Positions 46,984-55,781 of a DNA stretch of 64,000 nucleotides are shown one piece after another. Source of the stretch: Psychroflexus gondwanensis ACAM 44. GTDB lineage: Bacteria; Bacteroidota; Bacteroidia; Flavobacteriales; Flavobacteriaceae. The DNA lies in contig NZ_APLF01000004.1 of assembly GCF_000355905.1 (NCBI RefSeq), positions 1-64,000 on the forward strand, read 5' to 3'. A program made the translations under genes and the position numbers. The notes under the pieces are model-generated. The model was not told the DNA's origin. It saw only the letters and a program-made list of their open reading frames with translations, and did not search any database. Position 1 is the first letter of the stretch; each line of letters opens with the position of its first letter.

Positions 46984-47182
46984 CTTCAGAAGATTCTTCG
47001 TTATCTTTGGGGTTGTCTTTTGCCCACTGCTTGGTCGAATTATACAAACCCACCATGAGAATAACCAAACCTCCTATTTTTATATATACATTGTCATCAA
47101 TATCGATAAGATCGTAAATAAGAAGACCTGCTCCAATAATAATAAAAGCTGTATAAATAGCTTGTTTTTTAGTATTAATCAT
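46973..47182 (-). CDS. Small inner-membrane protein with two helices
   Basis: A 69-residue protein with two hydrophobic helices (about 8-25 and 33-47) and an acidic, charged tail NPKDNEESSEDEQ. I do not recognise a named family, though small two-helix proteins of this type often precede the Smr gene in flavobacteria. Translation is coupled to the Smr gene by an 11-base overlap. Confidence 0.7.
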   Translation of the reverse strand: MINTKKQAIYTAFIIIGAGLLIYDLIDIDDNVYIKIGGLVILMVGLYNSTKQWAKDNPKDNEESSEDEQ

Positions 47183-47214
47183 GTTTAAGGATTTTTAAAA
47201 AATCAAAGATAAGG

Positions 47215-48732
47215 TCAATTTCTGTTTAGAGACAACAATTCTTCTAGGTATTGCCGATCGTTGGATAATCTCGGGATTTTGTGTTGGCCTCCCAATTTAT
47301 TATTTTGCTTTAACCAATGCTGAAATAGCTTAGGTCTAGCTTCATGAAGGGTCAATAAATCTAAAGTCATATTATTAAAGCGCTTAGCTTCATAGTCACT
47401 GTTGATGTCTTGTAGATTTTGATCTAAGCATTTTCTGAAATTGTTTAAGCAGGAAGGAGGTGTCTTAAATTCAATAATCCATTCATGCGCACCTTTATTT
47501 TTACCTTCCATAAATATTGGAGCCGCTGTATATTCCATAACCTCGCAATCAAGTTCGCAAGCGGTTTTCTTTATGGCAGCTTCTGCATTTTCAATAATAA
47601 GCTCTTCACCAAAGACATTAATGTGGTGTTTGGTCCTACCTGTGACTCTTATTCTAAACGGATCCAAAGAAGTAAACCGAATTGTATCTCCAATTTTATA
47701 ACGCCATAAGCCTGCGTTGGTAGTAATCACTAATGCATAATTTTCATTTAGCTCCACCTCACTCAAAGAAATCACTTTTTCATGAGGAGTCCCGTGAGTA
47801 GACATGGGGATGAATTCAAAGAAAATCCCGTAATCCAACATCAAAAGCAAGTCACTAGAATCATTTAGGTCTTGAGCGGCAAAGAAACCTTCTGAAGCAT
47901 TGTAGATTTCATAATACTTCATTTTAGAGCTTTTTATAAGTTTATCGTATTGGTTTCTATACGGTTCAAAACTTACGCCTCCATGAAAATAAACTTCAAG
48001 ATCTGGCCAGACTTCATCAATAGAAGATTTTCCAGTTGTTTTGAGTACATCGTTCATTAGCACCAACATCCAAGAAGGCACCCCAGCAAGACTCGTTACT
48101 CGCTCTTTTATAGTTTCGTCTACAATGGCTTGCATTTTTGTTTCCCAATCGCTCATTAAAGAGACACCACTACCAGGAGTACTACTAAAACTTGCCCAAA
48201 AAGGCATATTATAAATAAGCAAAGCAGAGAGATCTCCATAGGAGGTTCCATTGTTTTGATAAATTTCTTTACTTCCACCAAGTCTTAGGCTTTTACCTGT
48301 AAATAGTTTGGAATCTGGGTTATTATTGAGATACATACAAAGCAAGTCTTTGCTTGCCGCATAATGGCAGTCTTCGAGAGACTCTTGGCTCACGGGTATA
48401 AACTTGCTTTTGGCACTAGTGGTCCCACTAGATTTAGCAAACATTGTAATAGGTGTAGGCCAAATAAGATTACTTTCGCCGCGTCTAGTGCGCTCGAAAG
48501 TAGGTTCTAAGTCTTCATAAACTTGAATAGGAAGCCTCTCTTTAAAAGTATCGTAATTTTTTATATCATGAAACCCATAGTTTTTTCCAAATTCCGTATT
48601 TTGGGCTTTACAAAGCAAATCCAGAAGTAATTCGTTTTGAACTTCATTAGGATGTTTTTTAAACAATTCCATATGATGAATGCGCTTCTTCAAAATCCAA
48701 GAAGCTATAGAATTTACAATCGGTATGGCCAT
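47215..48732 (-). CDS. GH3-family acyl-adenylating protein
   Basis: A 505-residue protein of the GH3 family, named after plant auxin-conjugating enzymes. It shows FAKSSGTTSAKSKFIPVS (the ATP motif), YNASEGFFAAQD, and YKIGDTIRFTSLDPFRIRVTGRTKHHINVFGEELI. The plant enzymes join amino acids to acyl acids; the bacterial substrate is unknown. ATG 48732 is chosen over 48783 since MAIPIVNSIASWILKKR is the usual start. It diverges from the DUF2797 gene across a short gap. No promoter was picked out. Confidence 0.9.
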   Translation of the reverse strand: MAIPIVNSIASWILKKRIHHMELFKKHPNEVQNELLLDLLCKAQNTEFGKNYGFHDIKNYDTFKERLPIQVYEDLEPTFERTRRGESNLIWPTPITMFAKSSGTTSAKSKFIPVSQESLEDCHYAASKDLLCMYLNNNPDSKLFTGKSLRLGGSKEIYQNNGTSYGDLSALLIYNMPFWASFSSTPGSGVSLMSDWETKMQAIVDETIKERVTSLAGVPSWMLVLMNDVLKTTGKSSIDEVWPDLEVYFHGGVSFEPYRNQYDKLIKSSKMKYYEIYNASEGFFAAQDLNDSSDLLLMLDYGIFFEFIPMSTHGTPHEKVISLSEVELNENYALVITTNAGLWRYKIGDTIRFTSLDPFRIRVTGRTKHHINVFGEELIIENAEAAIKKTACELDCEVMEYTAAPIFMEGKNKGAHEWIIEFKTPPSCLNNFRKCLDQNLQDINSDYEAKRFNNMTLDLLTLHEARPKLFQHWLKQNNKLGGQHKIPRLSNDRQYLEELLSLNRN

Positions 48733-48803
48733 ACAATCAATATATTTAAATTCTGAATTCTTAACTGACTTTACCGTTAACAATTCATCAAACTTAATAA
48801 AAA

Positions 48804-49601
48804 ATGCAATATAGAGGAGTCTTAAGAAAAATGAAAACTGAGAATAATGAAGAAGTCGATTATTTTCTAGAATTTGAAAATGATATTGTTCACATCAATC
48901 AATTACTAGATAAGGAAGTAGCGATTTATTTTGTAGAATATCAGTGTTTAAACTGCGGGAAAAATAAAAAAATATTCAGACAAGGTTTTTGTTATGACTG
49001 TTTTCAAGAAATTCCAAGTGCAGGAGATTGGATTATGCACCCAGAATTGAGCAAAGCTCATTTAGATGAAGAAGATAGAGATTTGGACTACGAGAAAAAA
49101 GTACAATTACAACCTCATATTGTTTATCTAGCTAATTCTAGCAATGTAAAGGTAGGAGTAACTCGAAAAAGTCAAATTCCGACGCGTTGGATAGATCAAG
49201 GCGCTCACGAAGCGATTGTTATCCTTGAAACTCCAAATCGATATCTAGCCGGTATAACTGAGGTCGCCCTGAAAAAACATGTCGCCGATAAAACCAATTG
49301 GCGAACCATGCTGAAAAATGAAATCGAGGACAAAAACTTAGCAGAAGAACGCGATAAGCTCAAAGAATTTATACCCGACGAAACCAAAGCGTTTTATCTT
49401 GAAGATAGTCAGGAACTCAACATCAATTTTCCTGTCATAGAGTACCCAAAAAAATTAAAAAGCTTAAACTTAGAAAAGAATAACACCTATAAAGGAAAAC
49501 TAAAAGGGATAAAAGGGCAGTATTTGATTTTTGAAAACGATGTAGTCTTCAATGTTCGCAATAGTGAAGGCTATGTTGTGGATTTTGAAATATTATCCTA
49601 A
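48804..49601 (+). CDS. DUF2797 protein with zinc ribbon
   Basis: A 265-residue soluble protein of DUF2797. It has a CLNCGKNKKIFRQGFCYDC zinc-ribbon-like cluster near residue 50 and the family core HIVYLANSSNVKVGVTRKSQIPTRWIDQGA with EVALKKHVADKTNWRTML. The core resembles GIY-YIG-type folds in spacing (VYLANSSNVKVGVT), but catalytic activity is not shown. No partner gene is evident. It ends in a shared terminator with rpsU. Confidence 0.9.
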   Translation: MQYRGVLRKMKTENNEEVDYFLEFENDIVHINQLLDKEVAIYFVEYQCLNCGKNKKIFRQGFCYDCFQEIPSAGDWIMHPELSKAHLDEEDRDLDYEKKVQLQPHIVYLANSSNVKVGVTRKSQIPTRWIDQGAHEAIVILETPNRYLAGITEVALKKHVADKTNWRTMLKNEIEDKNLAEERDKLKEFIPDETKAFYLEDSQELNINFPVIEYPKKLKSLNLEKNNTYKGKLKGIKGQYLIFENDVVFNVRNSEGYVVDFEILS

Positions 49602-49609
49602 ACAAAAAT

Positions 49610-49634
49610 ACCCTGTGATTAGAAATCACAGGGT
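49610..49634. terminator. Hairpin between the DUF2797 gene and rpsU
   Basis: ACCCTGTGATT at 49610-49620 and AATCACAGGGT at 49624-49634 form a perfect 11-base stem with a 3-base loop between two converging genes. The flanking T and A tracts are short, so it may be weaker than other terminators here. Confidence 0.75.
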
Positions 49635-49656
49635 TTATATATCTATCTAAAAAATA

Positions 49657-49851
49657 CTACATATTATCCTTCTCTCTCAGAGACTGGATATATTGAGCTT
49701 TTTTAAGATTTTGTCTTTTTTCAACAGATTTTTTCGTGAATTGTTTCTTATCACGAAGGGTTTGAAGAACTTTAGTATCTCTAAACTTTCGCTTAAGACG
49801 CTTTAATGCTCTTTCAATTTTCTCACCATCTTTAACTTTAACTACTAACAT
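49657..49851 (-). CDS. rpsU: 30S ribosomal protein S21
   Basis: A 64-residue basic protein: VVKVKDGEKIERALKRLKRK and KVLQTLRDKKQFTKKSVEKR are the S21 signature. It binds near the anti-Shine-Dalgarno end of 16S rRNA. In Bacteroidota S21 helps hide that sequence, which fits the absence of Shine-Dalgarno sites here. Monocistronic. Confidence 0.97.
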   Translation of the reverse strand: MLVVKVKDGEKIERALKRLKRKFRDTKVLQTLRDKKQFTKKSVEKRQNLKKAQYIQSLREKDNM

Positions 49852-49941
49852 ATAATGATTAATTATTTACAGTTGACATAAATTTTCGAATTGCAAATAT
49901 AGATAATTCAAACTTTCCAACCTTATATAAGGTGATAATTT

Positions 49942-50673
49942 TTAATATTTAATTTGAATTTCTTTTATATCAAAAGAATCTATTCTATCCTCCTTAAATT
50001 CAACGATTAACCGACCGTAATTATCGACACCTCTGAGTAATCCTTGCATGAGACTCCCATCCGGGTATTGATACATACCAACTTTATTATATTTAAAAAG
50101 ATGGGAATAATACAACTCCAAAACATCATGATAGCTATAAGTATTAAACTTTAAGGGAATATCTTCAATTTCAATAAGTAAATCCTTCAGGAGAATTTCC
50201 AAATCGAAAGTGCTTCCAGTCATAGATTTCAAAGAAAACGCTTTAGGCAGTCCTGGAAATTCATCTTGATTAACATTGAGACCGATACCAATTACGCTAG
50301 CTCCAGCTCGATTTTGATTGAACATATTTTCTATTAATATTCCTCCTATTTTAAATTGACGTGACAGGATGTCGTTAGGCCATTTTATTGACAACTTAGG
50401 AATGTCATACTTTTCTAAAGCCGCTATAAGCGCCAAAGCAACCAATGCACTAAGCTTAAAAGTTTGTTTATGTATATCATTTAGACCAGGGAGATAGACA
50501 CTGAAAGTTAGATTCTTACCTGCCTGGCTTTGCCAAGTGGTTCCACGTTGTCCGCGACCAGAGATTTGGTTGTCTGACACCAAACAACAAGGTACTTTTA
50601 TAGAATTCAACTTTACATAGTCCTTTAAAGAAGTATTTGTTGAACTTGTGGCATCAACTTTGACAAGTTTCAT
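49942..50673 (-). CDS. birA: Biotin-[acetyl-CoA-carboxylase] ligase
   Basis: A 243-residue biotin protein ligase without the N-terminal DNA-binding domain, so it biotinylates carboxylases but is not a repressor. Motifs are DATSSTNTSLKDYV, SGRGQRGTTWQSQAGKNLTFSV, SIKWPNDILSRQFKIGGIL and GIGLNVNQ. ATG 50673 fits the family; the frame runs up to an ATG at 50715, where it adds 14 unremarkable residues. It diverges from rsfS. Confidence 0.94.
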   Translation of the reverse strand: MKLVKVDATSSTNTSLKDYVKLNSIKVPCCLVSDNQISGRGQRGTTWQSQAGKNLTFSVYLPGLNDIHKQTFKLSALVALALIAALEKYDIPKLSIKWPNDILSRQFKIGGILIENMFNQNRAGASVIGIGLNVNQDEFPGLPKAFSLKSMTGSTFDLEILLKDLLIEIEDIPLKFNTYSYHDVLELYYSHLFKYNKVGMYQYPDGSLMQGLLRGVDNYGRLIVEFKEDRIDSFDIKEIQIKY

Positions 50674-50733
50674 AGAGAGCTTAGATATCGAATAATCTTT
50701 TGTTAACTGTGGCAAAAAAAGGGATTAAAAACC

Positions 50734-50741
50734 TATTTTTG
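50734..50741 (+). promoter_or_regulatory. -7 promoter element of rsfS-ftsH
   Basis: TATTTTTG matches TAnnTTTG, 22 bases before the rsfS ATG at 50764. The -33 box is unclear. Confidence 0.5.
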
Positions 50742-50763
50742 CGTTAAAAATCAAGGAATTTTA

Positions 50764-51135
50764 ATGGGTACGAAAAAAGAAAACTTAGACCAGCTAATTA
50801 CACATATTATACAAGGTATAGAAGAAGTTAAAGGAAATGATATAGAAATTATAGATTTGAGAGAACTTGAAAACACGGTTTGTGATTATTTCATAGTTTG
50901 CTCTGGTAGCTCCAACACACAAGTAGATGCTATTGAGAGTTCTGTAAGAAAAGCAGTAAGCAAAGCATTACACGACAAGCCATGGCACGTTGAAGGACTT
51001 GAAAATTCCCAGTGGGTATTAATGGATTACGTAAATGTCGTTGTTCATATTTTCCAAACACAAGTTAGAGAATATTACGACATAGAAAGCTTATGGGGAG
51101 ATGCGAAAATAACCTCTATCCAATCTAATTACTAA
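50764..51135 (+). CDS. rsfS: Ribosome silencing factor RsfS
   Basis: A 123-residue protein that binds L14 and blocks joining of the ribosomal subunits under starvation. IEIIDLRELENTVCDYFIVCSGSSNTQVDAI, WHVEGLENSQWVLMDYVNVVVHIF and EYYDIESLWGDA are the RsfS signature. It precedes ftsH by 16 bases, a common order in this phylum. Confidence 0.97.
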   Translation: MGTKKENLDQLITHIIQGIEEVKGNDIEIIDLRELENTVCDYFIVCSGSSNTQVDAIESSVRKAVSKALHDKPWHVEGLENSQWVLMDYVNVVVHIFQTQVREYYDIESLWGDAKITSIQSNY

Positions 51136-51151
51136 ATAAGAGAGAGACATA

Positions 51152-53251
51152 ATGGCTAAAAAAGCAACACAAAAGAAAACAACAAATAAAGAACCAAAGA
51201 AACCTAAATTCAACTCATATTGGATATACATCGGCATTATAGTCATTTTCTTGGGAGTTCAATTTTTTGGAGGAAGCGGTTTTAGTGAACCCAATAAAAC
51301 CAGTTTAGCTCAATTCGAAAATTTTCTTATAGACGGGGATGTTGAAAAAGTAAACATTGTCAAAAATTCTAGAATTGCAGAAGTTTTTTTAACGACTGAA
51401 GCAAAAGCTAAACCTAAACACAAAGGGACTGGCGAAGATCCAGTTTTTGCATCTTCTGGCAATCCTGATTATTCTTTTGAATTTGGTGATTTACAAAACT
51501 TTGAAAACACCATTGAAAAAATCAAACAGGAACAGAATATCAACACTAGCGTTTATTATGAAACGCGTTCCAATTATTTCAGTGAAATCCTCATAGGCTT
51601 ACTTCCTATTATTTTAATAGTCGGTATCTGGATCTTTATCATGAAACGCATGAGTAAAGGTGGCGGAGGTGGCCCAGGTGGTCAACTTTTTAATATTGGT
51701 AAATCCAAGGCAAAACTTTTCGATGAAAAGAAAGATATTAAAACATCTTTTAAAGACGTCGCTGGCCTTGAAGGTGCAAAAGATGAAGTGCAAGAAATCG
51801 TAGATTTTCTAAAACACCCTGATAAATACACTAATTTGGGTGGTAAAATACCTAAAGGAGCCTTATTGGTAGGTCCTCCAGGAACTGGTAAAACACTTCT
51901 TGCGAAAGCTGTTGCAGGTGAAGCAGGTGTCCCATTCTTCTCTTTATCTGGGTCTGATTTTGTTGAAATGTTTGTGGGTGTTGGGGCTTCAAGAGTAAGA
52001 GACCTTTTCAAACAAGCTAAAGAAAAATCACCTTCGATTATTTTTATAGATGAGATCGATGCCATTGGCCGCTCTAGAGGTAAAGGAAATATGTCAGGTT
52101 CAAATGATGAGCGTGAAAATACCCTGAATCAACTCTTAACAGAAATGGATGGGTTTGGAACCAATACCAATGTTATTGTCATTGCAGCTACAAACCGTGC
52201 GGATGTTTTAGATAAAGCCCTCATGAGAGCAGGTCGATTTGATAGACAGATTTATGTAGATCTTCCAGACGTTAAGGAAAGAGAAGAGATATTTGAAGTG
52301 CATTTAAAGCCACTCAAAAAAGTAGACAATGAGCTTGACACTGTATTTTTAGCCAAACAAACTCCAGGATTTTCTGGAGCGGATATAGCTAACCTATGTA
52401 ACGAAGCTGCATTAATTGCCGCAAGAAATAACAGCAAAGCTGTTGGTAAACAAGATTTCTTAGATGCTGTAGATAGAATTGTAGGAGGACTAGAGAAGAA
52501 AAACAAAATCATGTCCAAAGATGAAAAGAAAGCTATTGCTTTTCATGAGGCTGGACACGCCACTGTAAGTTGGATGCTGGAATATGCAGCCCCTTTGGTA
52601 AAAGTTACTATTGTACCGCGTGGACGATCTCTAGGAGCAGCTTGGTACCTTCCTGAAGAAAGACATATTGTACGTACGGAGCAACTCTTGGATGAAATGT
52701 GTGCTACAATGGGTGGCCGTGCCGCTGAGAAAGTGATTTTTAATAAAATCTCGACTGGAGCTTTAAGCGATTTAGAAAAAGTAACAAAGCAAGCTAAAGC
52801 AATGGTAACCGTCTATGGTCTGAGTGAAAAAATAGGAAATCTTACCTATTACGATTCCTCAGGTCAATCGGATTATAATTTCACGAAGCCTTACAGTGAT
52901 AAAACTTCAGAATTAATTGATGAAGAAATTTCTAAAATTATTGAAGAGCAATACAAAAGAGCGATTGGTATTTTAGAAAATCATAAAGGTCAATTGAACG
53001 AGCTTGCCGATTTATTATTGGAAAAAGAGGTGATATTTAAAGATGATTTAGTGAAAATCTTTGGAGAAAGACCTTTTATAAAGCCAGAAATGATCGATAA
53101 TACTGAAAGACAGAAAAAGAAATCGGACGAGAGAGAAGCAAACCAAAGAGCTTCAGAAGAAAGAAATAAGCAGCAAAAAGAATCCGAAGACAAAACTGAC
53201 GGAGATAATAATGATGATCCTAAAAAGGATGACAAAGTGGAAAGCAATTAA
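51152..53251 (+). CDS. ftsH: ATP-dependent zinc metalloprotease FtsH
   Basis: A 699-residue membrane protease for membrane-protein quality control. Two membrane helices (about 26-42 and 143-163) flank a periplasmic domain. The AAA domain has [28 protein letters not shown] and RAGRFDRQI, and the peptidase zinc motif is [11 protein letters not shown] charged C-terminal tail (about 650-699, rich in K, E, D) is disordered. It follows rsfS and ends at a terminator that overlaps the promoter of the next gene. Confidence 0.98.
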   Translation: MAKKATQKKTTNKEPKKPKFNSYWIYIGIIVIFLGVQFFGGSGFSEPNKTSLAQFENFLIDGDVEKVNIVKNSRIAEVFLTTEAKAKPKHKGTGEDPVFASSGNPDYSFEFGDLQNFENTIEKIKQEQNINTSVYYETRSNYFSEILIGLLPIILIVGIWIFIMKRMSKGGGGGPGGQLFNIGKSKAKLFDEKKDIKTSFKDVAGLEGAKDEVQEIVDFLKHPDKYTNLGGKIPKGALLVGPPGTGKTLLAKAVAGEAGVPFFSLSGSDFVEMFVGVGASRVRDLFKQAKEKSPSIIFIDEIDAIGRSRGKGNMSGSNDERENTLNQLLTEMDGFGTNTNVIVIAATNRADVLDKALMRAGRFDRQIYVDLPDVKEREEIFEVHLKPLKKVDNELDTVFLAKQTPGFSGADIANLCNEAALIAARNNSKAVGKQDFLDAVDRIVGGLEKKNKIMSKDEKKAIAFHEAGHATVSWMLEYAAPLVKVTIVPRGRSLGAAWYLPEERHIVRTEQLLDEMCATMGGRAAEKVIFNKISTGALSDLEKVTKQAKAMVTVYGLSEKIGNLTYYDSSGQSDYNFTKPYSDKTSELIDEEISKIIEEQYKRAIGILENHKGQLNELADLLLEKEVIFKDDLVKIFGERPFIKPEMIDNTERQKKKSDEREANQRASEERNKQQKESEDKTDGDNNDDPKKDDKVESN

Positions 53252-53281
53252 GTAACATTAAAAAACCTTTATAAATTTATT

Positions 53282-53320
53282 AAAAACCTGATTTAGACTT
53301 TGTCAATATCAGGTTTTTTT
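53282..53320 (+). terminator. Terminator of ftsH
   Basis: AAAAACCTGAT at 53282-53292 pairs with ATCAGGTTTTT at 53308-53318, with Ts to 53320. It overlaps the promoter of the next gene. Confidence 0.88.
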
Positions 53321-53328
53321 TATATTTG
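53299..53328 (+). promoter_or_regulatory. Promoter of the LUD-cdsA-psd operon
   Basis: TTTG (53299-53302), 18 bases, then TATATTTG (53321-53328) fits the Bacteroidota consensus well. It lies within and just after the ftsH terminator. A second TATATTTG at 53338-53345 has no good -33 box. Confidence 0.7.
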
Positions 53329-53366
53329 ATTAAAATGTATATTTGAATAAAATTTATGCAATTTTT

Positions 53367-53969
53367 ATGAACTTTATAAAACGCCTTTTAGGCCTCGAGA
53401 CAAAAGAAGATACCGACAAGTATGGTAACGAGATAGGCAAATTCATGCCTCAGCCTGAAATGCCTGTTGATGAAGAGTTCATGATAAATTTCAAAAAAAA
53501 TGGTGGTAAGTTTTTATACTGTGAAAACGAAAATGAATTAAGGCTTAATTTTTTTGAAATCATAAAAGAAAACCACTGGGAAGAATGTGAAGCTTATTGT
53601 AGCAATTTAGAACTTGCAAAAACTTTTGAACACACAAAATTAAAATTCAATAAGAACTTGAGTGCTTGCCTCTTCTTGTCTGACTGTGAATTTTTAATTT
53701 CAAATACAGGAGCAATTCTAGTGAGTTCTTGCCAAATGGGAGATAAAAAATTAGCAGATCTTCCTCTTAATTTCATAATGGTTGCTAAAACTAGTCAGAT
53801 GATTAAAACCATAGGCGAAGGACTGCAAAAAATAAATAAAAAACACGATAGAATACTGCCTACCAACATCACTACTATTAAAACTTTTGAAGAAAAGGAA
53901 GATTCTGATTTTATGAGCTACGGAAGTACTCCAAAAAATTTATATTTGCTTCTTTTAGAAGATCTATAG
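53367..53969 (+). CDS. LUD-domain protein (LutB/LutC-like)
   Basis: A 200-residue protein of the LUD family, related to lactate-utilisation subunits LutB/LutC. The core ACLFLSDCEFLISNTGAILVSSCQ and LPLNFIMVAKTSQMIKTIGEGLQ matches the fold. No lactate genes (lutA, glcF-like) are nearby, so the role is probably different. ATG 53367 is preferred because a promoter element overlaps the upstream in-frame ATG at 53343. cdsA begins 3 bases after its stop. Confidence 0.85.
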   Translation: MNFIKRLLGLETKEDTDKYGNEIGKFMPQPEMPVDEEFMINFKKNGGKFLYCENENELRLNFFEIIKENHWEECEAYCSNLELAKTFEHTKLKFNKNLSACLFLSDCEFLISNTGAILVSSCQMGDKKLADLPLNFIMVAKTSQMIKTIGEGLQKINKKHDRILPTNITTIKTFEEKEDSDFMSYGSTPKNLYLLLLEDL

Positions 53970-53972
53970 CGA

Positions 53973-54773
53973 ATGTCTGAAATTCTCAAGAGAAGCATTA
54001 CTGGTGCTTTGTATATTATTATTATTGTATCTACTGCTTTTTTAAGTCACTATCTACTGCTTGTATTTTTTACAGTAGTGGGTTTTATTTGTTTAAGAGA
54101 ATTTCAAACTCTCTTACACTTTAAAAATGTAATGTCGTACTTCTCTCTGGTAGTCCTTCTGTATTACTTCAATTTTACAGAAATTTACTTACCGGTTCTC
54201 ATTGCTTATTTGGCTATGACCTTGGTCGTCAAACTATTCCTCTTAAAAGATTTATATACCCTAAACGACATTCCCATTTTTGATGGGAGAAAGCATTTGC
54301 TTACTTTATTTTATATCATTCCCTCTATTATTTTTTTAACTATGATTCCTGTTTACAAAGAAAATTACGAATATGTGCTGGTGGGAACTTTTGTGCTCAT
54401 CTGGACGAATGATTCTTTCGCTTATCTTGTGGGTAAAAACTTTGGAAAACATAAGTTATTCGAAAGAATTTCACCTAAGAAAACAATAGAAGGTTTTATT
54501 GGAGGAGCAGTATTTACAGTCGCTATGGGCTACTTAATATTTACCTATATAAATATCTTGCCCTGGTGGGCTTGGATTGTTTTAGCGCTTATTGTAAGTG
54601 TTTTTGGAACACTTGGAGATTTAGTACAATCCAAGTTTAAACGGAAAGCGGATGTAAAAGATAGTGGAAAAATAATGCCGGGTCACGGCGGTATATTCGA
54701 TAGGATGGATAGCATGCTTTTTTCGAGTACTTTTGTTTTTATTTTTATTTTATTAGTTGATTATGTTTCATAA
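53973..54773 (+). CDS. cdsA: Phosphatidate cytidylyltransferase
   Basis: A 266-residue membrane enzyme that makes CDP-diacylglycerol from phosphatidate and CTP. It has about 7-8 hydrophobic segments and the signature DSFAYLVGKNFGKHKLFERISPKKTIEG in part, with SVFGTLGDLVQSKFKRKADVKDSGKIMPGHGGIFDRMDS as the family motif. It overlaps psd by 11 bases, so phospholipid synthesis steps are coupled. Confidence 0.96.
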   Translation: MSEILKRSITGALYIIIIVSTAFLSHYLLLVFFTVVGFICLREFQTLLHFKNVMSYFSLVVLLYYFNFTEIYLPVLIAYLAMTLVVKLFLLKDLYTLNDIPIFDGRKHLLTLFYIIPSIIFLTMIPVYKENYEYVLVGTFVLIWTNDSFAYLVGKNFGKHKLFERISPKKTIEGFIGGAVFTVAMGYLIFTYINILPWWAWIVLALIVSVFGTLGDLVQSKFKRKADVKDSGKIMPGHGGIFDRMDSMLFSSTFVFIFILLVDYVS

Positions 54774-55416
54774 AGAAGGTTATAAAATTTTAGTTTCAAG
54801 TTTGATAGGGTTGATTATCATTAATCTTTTATCCAACTTACTTATTAATAAACAGTGGATTGTGACCACTATTTTCTTGGCCACACTTGTTATGTTCATT
54901 CTTGTTGCACAGTTTTTTAGAAACCCTAAGCGGCATGTTAAAAAGAATGAAAAAAACATCTTATCTCCAGTCGATGGTAAAGTCGTCGCTATAGAAAAAG
55001 TATTTGAACCAGAATTTGTAAACGAAGAGCGCTTGCAAGTCTCTATATTCATGTCTCCTATAAATGTTCACGTCACTAGATATCCCATTGGCGGTAAAAT
55101 ATTATATACCAAATACCACCCTGGTAAATTTCTTGTCGCTTGGCATCCAAAGTCTAGTGAAGAAAACGAGAGAACTACCGTTGTTGTAGAGACACAAAAA
55201 TTTGGAAATATTTTATTTAGACAAATAGCGGGTGCTGTTGCAAGACGAATTGTAAACTATGCAGAGCAGGACCTAATAGCAGTTCAGGGAGAGGACTCTG
55301 GATTTATAAAATTTGGATCGAGAGTTGATTTATTTTTACCTGTGGATTCGGAAGTCTCTGTATCTATCAACGATAAAGTGAAAGGCGGGAAATCTATCAT
55401 TTTAAAAGCCAAGTAA
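54763..55416 (+). CDS. psd: Phosphatidylserine decarboxylase
   Basis: A 217-residue short-form decarboxylase that makes phosphatidylethanolamine. Features are ILSPVDGKVVAIEKV, INVHVTRYPIGGKI, KFLVAWHPKSSEENER and the self-cleavage Gly-Ser in GFIKFGSRVDLFLP, which forms the pyruvoyl cofactor. One N-terminal membrane helix pair anchors it. ATG 54763 is chosen over a TTG 6 bases earlier. The overlap with cdsA shows tight coupling. Confidence 0.97.
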   Translation: MFHKEGYKILVSSLIGLIIINLLSNLLINKQWIVTTIFLATLVMFILVAQFFRNPKRHVKKNEKNILSPVDGKVVAIEKVFEPEFVNEERLQVSIFMSPINVHVTRYPIGGKILYTKYHPGKFLVAWHPKSSEENERTTVVVETQKFGNILFRQIAGAVARRIVNYAEQDLIAVQGEDSGFIKFGSRVDLFLPVDSEVSVSINDKVKGGKSIILKAK

Positions 55417-55417
55417 A

Positions 55418-55735
55418 ATGGATTTAGAAAAGCTTACAGAAAAAGAGGTTGAAAAGCTTTTTGAACATGCTTATCAAAAGGTGAGCGAAACCGATAAAAA
55501 ATTTCCTCAAGATGTTCTTTTATACTTTTATGCCTACTATAAACATGCTAAGAACGAATCTGATTTAAAAGTCACCCAAAACCCCATTAGTGGAGAAGAA
55601 CTCGTCAATGCTTTTAAGGCTAATGCTATGTTTCAAGTAAAGACATTTTCTGTACAAGAATCCAAATTAAAATATATCCGCCTTGCCCAACTTCAGCTCG
55701 GAGACGAATTTGATTCTCAAATAAAAAAGGTCTAA
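55418..55735 (+). CDS. Acyl-CoA-binding protein
   Basis: A 105-residue four-helix protein of the ACBP family. LYFYAYYKHAK (the Y-x-x-Y/K acyl-CoA site), NPISGEELVNAFKANAMFQ and SKLKYIRLAQLQLGDEF match, although some of the usual ACBP residues differ. It starts 1 base after psd, so acyl-CoA transport for lipid synthesis is a sensible role. A terminator overlaps its stop. Confidence 0.85.
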   Translation: MDLEKLTEKEVEKLFEHAYQKVSETDKKFPQDVLLYFYAYYKHAKNESDLKVTQNPISGEELVNAFKANAMFQVKTFSVQESKLKYIRLAQLQLGDEFDSQIKKV

Positions 55736-55760
55736 TTTTTAATTAAAATTGACCTTTTTT
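55723..55760. terminator. Bidirectional terminator overlapping the ACBP stop codon
   Basis: AAAAAAGGTC at 55723-55732 pairs with GACCTTTTTT at 55751-55760; the inner AATTTT/AAAATT extends the stem. It serves both the ACBP gene and valS. Confidence 0.85.
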
Positions 55761-55781
55761 ATTTTATCCTTTTACAAGGAA

